A stretch of DNA of 41,485 nt from Naasia sp. (GTDB taxonomy: Bacteria > Actinomycetota > Actinomycetes > Actinomycetales > Microbacteriaceae). Of this stretch, positions 22,534 to 29,127 are shown one piece after another. Numbering within the stretch: position 1 is the stretch's first letter; each line of letters opens with the position of its first letter. The stretch spans positions 1-41,485 of the forward strand of contig JAODAX010000033.1 of assembly GCA_025463675.1 (NCBI GenBank), written 5' to 3'. Under the pieces are notes generated by a model, which was not told the origin of the DNA, ran no database searches, and saw only the letters and a program-made list of their open reading frames with translations. The position numbers and the translations under genes were made by a program.

Positions 22534-23244
22534 ATGCGAGGGCAACGTGTAGCTGGAGCGCTGATGGCGGCAGCGGTCGCCGTGCTGGTCGCCGGCTGCG
22601 CCGGAGGTAGCACCCCCGATCCGGTCCCGACGAGCGTGCCGACGGCCCCGTCGACGTCCACCGCGGCACCCACTCCGACGATGTCCGTGGACCCGCTGGG
22701 TGGTGTGGATGAGGTCGTGGTCCTGCCGACCGGGCTCGAGTTGCGGCGGGCGGGTACGGCGGTCCAGTACTTGGACTACATGTCGTCCTCGGCCGAGGCG
22801 GTTGCTGCGCTGAGCCGTGTCTTCGGCGCTCCTCCCGAGGAGGAGCAGTACACGCCGGAGTGCTGCCACTTCCCTCCGCAGCTGCGGTACTCATGGGTGG
22901 GCTTCACGGTGGACGAGCCCTTGTACGACGAGACGGCACGCGCCGAGAAGCTCGCGGACTGGGTCGTCTGGCCCAGATTCGCGGTGAGCATTCACGCGTC
23001 GGCCACTGCGGGAGTCGAGTTGTTGACGGGCGGTGGGCATCGGGTGGGTGATTCGGCCGATGGCCTCGACGAGGAGTACCCCTTGCCCGCCGGTCAGGTC
23101 GTCTGCAGGGGTGCTGCCATCGACGGCTCGCACATAGAGTCGCCCGAGGGTCCCCCGATTGTGACGGTCATCGCGTGGACCGACGATGGAACCCGCCTCT
23201 CGGGCATCGCGGCGCCCTCCGTAGTGGGCACGGTCTGCGCCTGA
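22534..23244 (+). CDS. Lipoprotein, paralogue 1
   Basis: A 236-residue secreted lipoprotein. The signal peptide runs to the lipobox VAGC, followed by a Pro/Thr/Ser-rich spacer and a folded domain beginning DPLGGVDEVVVLPTGLELR. Matching positions in the next gene (VVLPTGxELR, a short GAPP segment, HFP, DWxxxPxF, VCxG) show the two are tandem paralogues. A vicinal Cys pair (TPECCHF) is present here but not in the paralogue. Function not recognised; it should be anchored outside the membrane. The ATG at 22534 aligns with the start of the paralogue; an ATG at 22510 is possible. Confidence 0.78.
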   Translation: MRGQRVAGALMAAAVAVLVAGCAGGSTPDPVPTSVPTAPSTSTAAPTPTMSVDPLGGVDEVVVLPTGLELRRAGTAVQYLDYMSSSAEAVAALSRVFGAPPEEEQYTPECCHFPPQLRYSWVGFTVDEPLYDETARAEKLADWVVWPRFAVSIHASATAGVELLTGGGHRVGDSADGLDEEYPLPAGQVVCRGAAIDGSHIESPEGPPIVTVIAWTDDGTRLSGIAAPSVVGTVCA

Positions 23245-23251
23245 CCGGGCA

Positions 23252-23315
23252 TTTCGCAACGTTCCCGCAGAAACGCAGCGGTGCGCGGTTGCGCGTCTGC
23301 CGGACGGTTGCGAAA
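23252..23315. repeat. Long hairpin element, copy 2
   Basis: Arms 23252-23279 and 23288-23315 repeat the element found at 22407-22464, with the same loop GGTGCGCG. The left arm is almost unchanged but the right arm has diverged, so pairing is imperfect. It begins 8 bp after the first lipoprotein stop. Confidence 0.85.
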
Positions 23316-23391
23316 CGGTTGCAGACGCTGCGCGGCCCGCGCGTCGTCGGCTCCGGGTTGGGAGCATCGGAGGCGTCGAAAGGAGCGCACC

Positions 23392-24096
23392 ATGCGCGGC
23401 ACGATCTGGGGGACGACGGCAGCGGCGGCACTGGCGGTGCTGGTGCTGGCGGGCTGCGGTGGCGGAGCGCCGGGGGCGGCGCCGACCGCTGACGCGACGG
23501 TCGAGCCCGCGCCGCCGTCACCGAGCCCGACCGAATCTGCCGACCCGCTCGCCGACGTGGACGCCATCGTGGTGCTGCCCACCGGCATCGAGCTGCGGGC
23601 GGGCGGTGAGGTCGTGCAGACGCTCGGCTACCTGTCACCGGCAGCGGACGCGGTCGGCACCCTGACCGAGGCGATCGGCGCCCCGCCGGCCGCCGAGGCC
23701 TACGAGGGCGACTTCCACTTCCCCGCGGGCGTGCTGCACACCTGGGACGGCCTCGTGCTCAATGAGCGCTCCTACGACGAGGCGGAGCGGGCGGCGCAGG
23801 GCTACGACTGGGAGATCCACCCGAACTTCTCGATCTTCCTCGACGGCCCGAGCGCCGGGACGCTGCCGCTCTCGACGGGGGACGGAACCGTCGTCGGCGA
23901 CCCCACGGACGAGGTGGGCGACGGCCTCCCACTCGGCGAGGGCGAATACGTCTGCGAGGGCATCCCCGTGGAGTCCGCTGACGTGCAGACCGACAGCGGC
24001 TCGCACCAGGTAACGGTCGCCGTGCAGCCCGCGGAGGACGGCGCGACGATCGGCCGTATCGTCGCCCCCGCGGTGATCGCGGACGCCTGCGTCTGA
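23392..24096 (+). CDS. Lipoprotein, paralogue 2
   Basis: A 234-residue secreted lipoprotein with lipobox LAGC after a hydrophobic signal, a Pro/Ser-rich spacer and the same folded domain as the preceding gene (DPLADVDAIVVLPTGIELR, FHFPAGVL, DWEIHPNF, YVCEGIPV). The ATG at 23392 has AAAGGAG upstream. It arose with its neighbour by tandem duplication, apparently including the hairpin in front. Two Cys near the C-terminus (VCEG and the penultimate residue) are shared with the paralogue and could form a disulfide. Function unknown. Confidence 0.8.
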   Translation: MRGTIWGTTAAAALAVLVLAGCGGGAPGAAPTADATVEPAPPSPSPTESADPLADVDAIVVLPTGIELRAGGEVVQTLGYLSPAADAVGTLTEAIGAPPAAEAYEGDFHFPAGVLHTWDGLVLNERSYDEAERAAQGYDWEIHPNFSIFLDGPSAGTLPLSTGDGTVVGDPTDEVGDGLPLGEGEYVCEGIPVESADVQTDSGSHQVTVAVQPAEDGATIGRIVAPAVIADACV

Positions 24097-24101
24097 CCGC
24101 G

Positions 24102-24160
24102 CCGAGTTGCCACAATGTGCTGGTAAGTCGGCGACTTACCAGCACTTAGTGGAAACTCGG
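24102..24160. repeat. 59-nt palindromic element
   Basis: GTGCTGGTAAGTCG (24117-24130) pairs perfectly with CGACTTACCAGCAC (24132-24145) around one base, and the flanks CCGAGTTGCCACAAT and TTAGTGGAAACTCGG extend the pairing at 12 of 15 positions. It fills the gap between the second lipoprotein gene and convergent ktrA and may end both transcripts. Confidence 0.8.
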
Positions 24161-24164
24161 GCGT

Positions 24165-24833
24165 CTAGACGAGCCCCGCGAAGCGCTCCAGGTCGGCGTT
24201 CGCGCCGGAGACGATGACCAGGTCGTGGTTCGACACCACGGTTTCGGCCGTCGCGTAGGTGAAGGGCTTGCCCGGCGACTTCACGCCGACCACCGTGACG
24301 CGGTGCTTCCGGCGCACCTGCGACTCCGACAGCGGCATGCCGCGGATCGGCTTCGGCGGGTACATCTTCACGATCGCGAAGTCGTCGTCGAACTGGATGT
24401 AGTCGAGCATCCGGCCGGAGACCAGGTGCGCGACCCGCTCGCCGGCCTCCGCCTCCGGATAGATGACGTGGTTGGCGCCGATGCGCTCCAGGATCTTGCC
24501 GTGCGACTGGCTGATCGCCTTCGCCCAGATCTGCGGGATGCCGAGGTCGACGAGGTTCGCGGTAATCAGCACGCTGGCCTCGATCGAGGAGCCCACCGCC
24601 ACGACGGCGATCGCGAACTCCTGAGCGCCGAGCTGCTTGAGCGCCTCGATGCTCCGCGCGTCCGCCTGAACGGCGTGCGTCACGCGCTCCGACCACTTCT
24701 GCACGAGTGCCGGATTGGGGTCGACGGCCAGCACCTCGCGGTCGAGCCGGTCGAGCTGACCCGCCGTCGCGGCCCCGAACCGGCCGAGGCCGATCACGAG
24801 CACCGGCGCATTGTGCGGGATGCGATCGATCAC
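24165..24833 (-). CDS. ktrA: Potassium uptake regulatory subunit KtrA (TrkA/RCK family)
   Basis: A 222-residue cytosolic protein with an RCK_N Rossmann domain (VIGLGRFGAATAGQL, a GxGxxG nucleotide site; LAVDPNPALVQKWS; VTHAVQADARS) and a C-terminal RCK_C domain (about 140-222, VKMYPPKPIRGMPLSES). It binds nucleotides and gates the KtrB/TrkH pore. The GTG at 24833 has AGGAAGG upstream. The pore gene ktrB is on the same strand but separated by a photolyase gene, which is unusual. Confidence 0.88.
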   Translation of the reverse strand: MIDRIPHNAPVLVIGLGRFGAATAGQLDRLDREVLAVDPNPALVQKWSERVTHAVQADARSIEALKQLGAQEFAIAVVAVGSSIEASVLITANLVDLGIPQIWAKAISQSHGKILERIGANHVIYPEAEAGERVAHLVSGRMLDYIQFDDDFAIVKMYPPKPIRGMPLSESQVRRKHRVTVVGVKSPGKPFTYATAETVVSNHDLVIVSGANADLERFAGLV

Positions 24834-24876
24834 GCGGGTTCCTTCCTCGGGGGACGGGAGGAAACTGTAGCGCCGA

Positions 24877-26259
24877 TCAGCGGCGGATCGAGTCGTACGC
24901 GGCCAGAGCCTCCGCGCGGCTGCGCTTCAGGTCGACCATCGGCGGCGGGTAGCCGGGGGTCCCGACCGGCTCGTGCACGCCCGGTGCCGGCACGCCGGCG
25001 AGCTCGTCGACCCAGGCGCGCAGGTAGTCGCCTTCGGGGTCGAACTTCCGCGACTGCAGGATCGGGTTGAAGACGCGGAAGTAGGGCGCGGCGTCCACTC
25101 CACTGCCGGCCACCCACTGCCAGTTCGCCGCGTTGTTGGCAGGGTCCGCGTCCACGAGCGTGTCCCAGAACCAGTCCTCGCCGATCCGCCAATCCAGTCG
25201 GAGGTTCTTCACCAGGAAGCTCGCCGTGACCATCCGCACCCGGTTGTGCATCCAGCCGGTCCGCCAGAGCTGGCGCATCCCGGCGTCGACGAGCGGGAAC
25301 CCGGTTGCGCCCTGCTGCCAGCGCTCCAGCTCACCGGGCTCCGCTGTGCGCCAGGGGAACGCGTCGAACTCCTCGCGGAGGTTCCGGGCGGCGATGTCGG
25401 GGGTGAAGAAGAGCAGCGAGTAGTTGAACTCGCGCCAGCCGAGCTCAGCGCCGAACTTCGCCGCCGCCGCACCGCCGCGGCCGGCCGCGACGGCGTGCCA
25501 CACCTGATGCGGGCTGACCTCGCCGAACCGCAGGTGCGGGGACAGCCGGGAGGTGGCGTCGGCGCCCGGCCGATCGCGTCCCCGCGCGTAGTCATCGACC
25601 GTGCGCGCGAACTCGGTCAGCCGAGCCTGGGCGCCCGCCTCGCCCGGCGTCCACGTCTCGGTCAGGCCTGCCGCCCAGGGGATCGCCGGCAGCAGGCCCC
25701 AGTCCGCGAGGTCGTCGCCGGCCGGTGCGTCGGGGAGCCCATCGAGCGCTGGAGTCGGCAGCGGCTGCCGCGGACCGCCCGTGGCGAGGCACGCGCGCCA
25801 GAACGCCGAGTAGACCGCGTACGGTCCCCCCGCCGGTCGCTCGATGGTCCACGGCTCGAACAGCAGCGAGCCGTCGAAGCTGCGCGCCTCCCGGCGGGCG
25901 CCGCGGGCCTCCCGCTTGATGGCGGCGTCCTGCGCGCGCTCGCCCGCCCCGTACCGCCGGTTCCAGTAGACGGCCCCCGCGTCGAGTTCCTCGGCCAGCT
26001 CGCGCACGATGCGCTGTGCCGGGCCGCGGCGGAGGATCAGCGGAACGCCGCGCGCGGCGAGCGCGTCCCCCAGCGCGGTCAGGCTGCCGTGCAGCCACCA
26101 CCGGCTCGCCGCACCCGGCGGCCGTGCCACGGCCGGATCCTCGTCGAGCACGTAGAGGACGACGGTCGGCGAACCCCGCTCGGCTGCCGCGGAGAAGGCC
26201 GGGTTGTCCACGATGCGCAGGTCGGCGCGCAGCCAAACGACGGACGGACCAGAGGGCAC
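24877..26259 (-). CDS. Deoxyribodipyrimidine photolyase (cryptochrome/photolyase family)
   Basis: A 460-residue flavoprotein with an N-terminal photolyase domain (VVWLRADLRIVDNPAF) and a C-terminal FAD-binding domain (LGWREFNYSLLFFTPD, MRQLWRTGWMHNRVRM, DPANNAANWQWVAGSG, YFRVFNPILQSRKFDP). It should repair UV-induced cyclobutane pyrimidine dimers using light. The Trp residues of the electron-transfer region and the NNAANWQW segment are as in CPD photolyases of class I. The GTG at 26259 lies 6 nt after TAGGCT with no ribosome binding site, so it has its own leaderless promoter although placed between ktrB and ktrA. Confidence 0.92.
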   Translation of the reverse strand: MPSGPSVVWLRADLRIVDNPAFSAAAERGSPTVVLYVLDEDPAVARPPGAASRWWLHGSLTALGDALAARGVPLILRRGPAQRIVRELAEELDAGAVYWNRRYGAGERAQDAAIKREARGARREARSFDGSLLFEPWTIERPAGGPYAVYSAFWRACLATGGPRQPLPTPALDGLPDAPAGDDLADWGLLPAIPWAAGLTETWTPGEAGAQARLTEFARTVDDYARGRDRPGADATSRLSPHLRFGEVSPHQVWHAVAAGRGGAAAAKFGAELGWREFNYSLLFFTPDIAARNLREEFDAFPWRTAEPGELERWQQGATGFPLVDAGMRQLWRTGWMHNRVRMVTASFLVKNLRLDWRIGEDWFWDTLVDADPANNAANWQWVAGSGVDAAPYFRVFNPILQSRKFDPEGDYLRAWVDELAGVPAPGVHEPVGTPGYPPPMVDLKRSRAEALAAYDSIRR

Positions 26260-26312
26260 GCCGCCAGCCTAGATTCGCCGGGACGACGGTTCAGCCCGCC
26301 GTCAGGCAGGTC

Positions 26313-27731
26313 TCAGCCGACGATCGGGCGCTCCTCGGCGCGGGTGAACATCTGGCTGCGCTGGCTGGCGGCCAGAGCGGCGGCGAGCGTGACGGTGCCG
26401 ATGCGGCCCATGAACATGGTGGCGCTGAGGACGTACTTGCCGGGGTCCTCGAGCGTGCCGGTGAACCCGGTGCTGAGGCCGGACGTGCCGAACGCGGAGA
26501 TGACGTCGAAAAGGACGAGGTGGAGCGTCGACCCCGGCTGCAGCTGCAGCAGGATGATCGTCGACGCGGCGACGGTCGTGGCGCCCCAGAGCACGATGCT
26601 GACCGCGAGGCGGAGCACGTCGGTGGGAATGCGCCGTTCGAAGGCTTCCATCGACTGCCGGCCGCGGGCCTCGGCGATCGCGGCCAGAAAGAGCACCGCG
26701 AATGTGGTGACCTTGATGCCGCCCGCCGTCGAGGCGGAGCCGCCGCCGATGAACATGAGCATGTCGGTGACCAGCAGGCTCGACTCCCGCAGCTCCGCGA
26801 TGTCCACCGTGGAGAACCCACCGGATCGGGTCATCACCGACAGGAACAGCGACTGGAACGCCAGCTGCCCGGGGCCTTCGTCCCCGAAGGTGTCCTGGTT
26901 GCCCCACTCCAGGATCATGTAGGCGATCATCCCCCCGAGGGTCAGCGCGATCGTCGTGACGAGGGTCAGCTTCACGTGCACCGACCAGCGGCGGGGCCGG
27001 CGCAGGTTTTTGCTCAGCGCGTAGATGACCGGGAAGCCGATGCTGCCGAGGAAGACGCCGACCATCAGCCAGACGAGGAACCAGCCGTCGGTCACGTAGG
27101 GCGCGAACCCCGTGTCGGCGAGCACGAAACCCGTGTTGGTGAACGCCATCGCCGAGAAGGTGACGGCGTCGCCGATCGCCGCGACCGGCTCCACCCCGGC
27201 CGCGAGAACGCTCGGGTAGATGAGCACCGCGATGGCGGCCTCGATGACGAGGGTGCTCAGCGCGACCGTCGCGAGCAGGCCGCCCACCTCGCCGAGCCCG
27301 GAGCTCGCGCTGCCGCCGCGGCGCATCGCCATCGGGTTGACGTCGCCCGCCACCAGGAGACGCTGCTTGAGCCCGAGCTTGCGGGAGACCACGAGGCCCA
27401 TCACCGAGGCCATCGTGAGCACGCCGACGGCGCCGATCTGGGTGGCGAGGACGATGACGACCTGGCCGAAGGGGGACCAGTAGGTGGCCATGTCCACGGT
27501 GGTGAGCCCGGTCACGCAGATCGCGGAGGTGGCGGTGAACAGGGCGTCGGCGAGGCCGGTCACCCGCCCCTTGGCCGACGCGGCCGGCAGGGAGAGCAGG
27601 AAGGTCGTCAGCCCGATCAGGCCGAGGAACACCACGAGGGCGAATCGTGCCGGCGTGACCGAAATGAAGTAGGTGAAGCCATCGTGCAGGCGCTCCCGCA
27701 GCGGCTCACGCGTCGTGCTCCGCACGCTCAT
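26313..27731 (-). CDS. ktrB: Potassium uptake pore subunit KtrB (TrkH family)
   Basis: A 472-residue membrane protein of the TrkH/KtrB superfamily. The four pseudo-repeated pore loops are visible with their filter glycines: TSAICVTGLTT, AFTNTGF, TRSGGFST and FGTSGLSTG, each between transmembrane helices. It carries K+ (and Na+-linked) uptake together with KtrA. The ATG at 27731 has GGAGG upstream; TATTCT in the divergent gap is a plausible -10 box. Divergent from an ArsR-like regulator gene. Confidence 0.92.
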   Translation of the reverse strand: MSVRSTTREPLRERLHDGFTYFISVTPARFALVVFLGLIGLTTFLLSLPAASAKGRVTGLADALFTATSAICVTGLTTVDMATYWSPFGQVVIVLATQIGAVGVLTMASVMGLVVSRKLGLKQRLLVAGDVNPMAMRRGGSASSGLGEVGGLLATVALSTLVIEAAIAVLIYPSVLAAGVEPVAAIGDAVTFSAMAFTNTGFVLADTGFAPYVTDGWFLVWLMVGVFLGSIGFPVIYALSKNLRRPRRWSVHVKLTLVTTIALTLGGMIAYMILEWGNQDTFGDEGPGQLAFQSLFLSVMTRSGGFSTVDIAELRESSLLVTDMLMFIGGGSASTAGGIKVTTFAVLFLAAIAEARGRQSMEAFERRIPTDVLRLAVSIVLWGATTVAASTIILLQLQPGSTLHLVLFDVISAFGTSGLSTGFTGTLEDPGKYVLSATMFMGRIGTVTLAAALAASQRSQMFTRAEERPIVG

Positions 27732-27808
27732 GCAGCCTCCGAGATGTTCGCGCCGGTAAAGGCAGAAGAATATTGGGCCCGGGAGGGCGCCGCCCCTACC
27801 CTTGCACC

Positions 27809-28255
27809 ATGGCGGACATCTTCGACGTCGTTGCCGATCCGACGCGACGCGATCTGCTGCGCATCCTGCTCGAGCGGAGCGTCGAAGGCGCGTCCGCCCC
27901 GCACGGCGGCGAATCCAGCGTGGGCGAGCTGGTCACCCGGCTGGGGCTCAGCCAGCCGACGGTCTCGAAGCACCTCAAGGTGCTGCGTGACAGCGGGCTG
28001 GTGTCCGTCCGGGACCAGGGGCAACACCGCTTCTACCGGCTGGATGTCCGCCCGCTCGGGGCCGTCGCGTCCTGGCTCGACCCGTTCGTCGCCCCGATGC
28101 GCGCCCCCGAGGCGGTGGAGTCGCCCGTCGAGCAGGGCGTTCCCGCGTCGCGCGGGCTGGGCGCGGGCCCGCGGTCGGTCGCCTCTCGTCTCGGTGCAGC
28201 CGCGGCGGCCAGCGTCCACGGCGTGCGCTCCGCGGCCGCACGCGGGCGGCGCTGA
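27809..28255 (+). CDS. ArsR-type winged-helix regulator
   Basis: A 148-residue protein whose first 90 residues are an ArsR-like winged helix (FDVVADPTRRDLLRILLE, LSQPTVSKHLKVLRDSGLVSV, GQHRFYRLDVRPL). No metal-binding Cys pair is present, so metal sensing is unlikely. The C-terminal 50 residues are Ala/Arg-rich and low in complexity. The ATG at 27809 follows TACCCT by 6 nt, indicating a leaderless mRNA; a longer upstream reading is rejected. Divergent from ktrB. Confidence 0.85.
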   Translation: MADIFDVVADPTRRDLLRILLERSVEGASAPHGGESSVGELVTRLGLSQPTVSKHLKVLRDSGLVSVRDQGQHRFYRLDVRPLGAVASWLDPFVAPMRAPEAVESPVEQGVPASRGLGAGPRSVASRLGAAAAASVHGVRSAAARGRR

Positions 28256-28267
28256 CGGCACAACCCC

Positions 28268-28296
28268 TTGTCCCCCATCTGTCCCCTCCCTACCGT
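28268..28296 (+). promoter_or_regulatory. Promoter of the BldC-like gene with TGTCCCC repeats
   Basis: TTGTCC (28268-28273), 17-nt spacer, TACCGT (28291-28296). The -35 region contains two direct repeats of TGTCCCC eleven bases apart, a likely regulator site. Confidence 0.55.
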
Positions 28297-28319
28297 TGAG
28301 GCGACGAAAGGAGGTCGAC

Positions 28320-28505
28320 GTGGAATCCGAACAGCCTCGTCTGCTCTCGGTCGCCGAGGCGGCCGACCTGCTGGGTGTGACCCGGCTCACCGTGTACCGC
28401 CTGGTGCATGCGGGAGAGCTGCCGGCGCTGCGGTTCGGGCCGGTGTACCGAATCCCGGAGAAGTCGTTGCGCGTGGTCCAGGAGATCCTGCCCCGGTCCG
28501 CCTGA
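28320..28505 (+). CDS. bldC: BldC-like MerR-superfamily DNA-binding protein
   Basis: A 61-residue protein consisting of one excisionase-type winged helix: LLSVAEAADLLGVTRLTVYRLVHAGELPALRFG and VYRIPEKSLRVVQEIL. It resembles Streptomyces BldC, a small developmental regulator that binds direct repeats cooperatively, and M. tuberculosis Rv0500A. The GTG at 28320 has a strong AAAGGAGG ribosome binding site. It is next to bS22, as in many Actinobacteria. What it controls here is not known. Confidence 0.88.
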   Translation: MESEQPRLLSVAEAADLLGVTRLTVYRLVHAGELPALRFGPVYRIPEKSLRVVQEILPRSA

Positions 28506-28640
28506 TCGGTCCGCGGTCCGATCCACTCGGCTCCTGGACCGCGGATGGCGCCTCCGCCGACGTCCGATAGACTGCGGTGTCACGTTTTCCCCGGATCCGA
28601 TCGACCGGGTGTTCGAACCGATCCTGTCGAAGGGGGTCCC

Positions 28641-28739
28641 ATGGGTTCCGTCATCAAGAAGCGCCGCAAGCGTATGGCCAAGAAGAAGCACCGCAAGCTG
28701 CTGCGCAAGACGCGCCACCAGCGCCGCAACAAGAAGTAG
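28641..28739 (+). CDS. Small ribosomal subunit protein bS22 (AURKAIP1/COX24 domain)
   Basis: A 32-residue, extremely basic peptide (MGSVIKKRRKRMAKKKHRK then more Lys/Arg) that matches bS22 found in mycobacterial 30S subunits, where it lies close to the decoding region, and M. tuberculosis Rv0500B. The ATG at 28641 has AAGGGGG upstream. Genes this short are easily missed. A terminator hairpin follows. Confidence 0.93.
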   Translation: MGSVIKKRRKRMAKKKHRKLLRKTRHQRRNKK

Positions 28740-28748
28740 AGCGCCGCT

Positions 28749-28794
28749 GTACGAAAGCGCCGGTGTCCCCAGTGGACCCCGGCGCTTCGTCGTA
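28749..28794 (+). terminator. Terminator after bS22
   Basis: AAGCGCCGG (28755-28763) pairs with CCGGCGCTT (28779-28787), and the flanks GTACGA and CGTCGTAC extend the stem. The loop is 15 nt. Confidence 0.6.
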
Positions 28795-28829
28795 CCCGGG
28801 CTTGAACCACCGCGTCCTATGTTGGGGGG

Positions 28830-29072
28830 ATGCCGGACCTCACCCTGCTCACCCGCCCGGGCTGCCACCTCTGCGACGACGCACGCGACGTGGTGGCCGA
28901 GGTCGCCGGCGCCCTGCCGGCCGGTGCAGTGACGGTGACCGAACGCAGCATCCTCGACGACCCCGAGCTGCTCGAGCGCTACGCGGAGGACATCCCGGTC
29001 GTCCTCATCGACGGCGAGGTGCACGCCTTCTGGCGCGTCGACCCGACCCGCCTCCGCGCCGCCCTCATGTAG
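28830..29072 (+). CDS. Glutaredoxin family protein
   Basis: An 80-residue thioredoxin-fold protein of the glutaredoxin-like (DUF836) type, with redox site CHLC at residues 12-15 (RPGCHLCDDARD) and cis-Pro in EDIPVVLIDG. It probably transfers reducing equivalents in the cytoplasm; partner unknown. The equivalent of Rv0508 in M. tuberculosis lies in the same region. The ATG at 28830 follows TATGTT by 6 nt, suggesting a leaderless transcript. Confidence 0.87.
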   Translation: MPDLTLLTRPGCHLCDDARDVVAEVAGALPAGAVTVTERSILDDPELLERYAEDIPVVLIDGEVHAFWRVDPTRLRAALM

Positions 29073-29075
29073 TGC

Positions 29076-29120
29076 GTTCCGGCGAAAAATGTACGTCGTT
29101 CCTACATTCCCCGCAGGAAC
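29076..29120. repeat. Imperfect intergenic palindrome
   Basis: GTTCCGGCGAAAAATGTA (29076-29093) is the inverted repeat of 29103-29120 with 14 of 18 positions matching, around 9 bases. It fills the 55-nt gap between the glutaredoxin gene and convergent aspS and may act as terminator for both. Confidence 0.65.
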
Positions 29121-29127
29121 GTACGCC

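Noticed and set aside
22407-23315. A CRISPR array from the repeated hairpins
   Set aside because: Only two copies, separated by a full gene, with long inverted arms; no spacer pattern.
24877-26259. A mobile element carrying the photolyase gene between ktrB and ktrA
   Set aside because: No terminal repeats, target duplication or integrase were seen, and base composition matches the neighbours.
26016-28319. Long plus-strand frame upstream of the BldC-like gene
   Set aside because: It lies antisense to photolyase and ktrB; only the last 61 codons from the GTG at 28320 are coding.
28600-28640. tRNA-like GTTCGAACCGATCC before bS22
   Set aside because: No cloverleaf can be formed; it is part of the bS22 leader.
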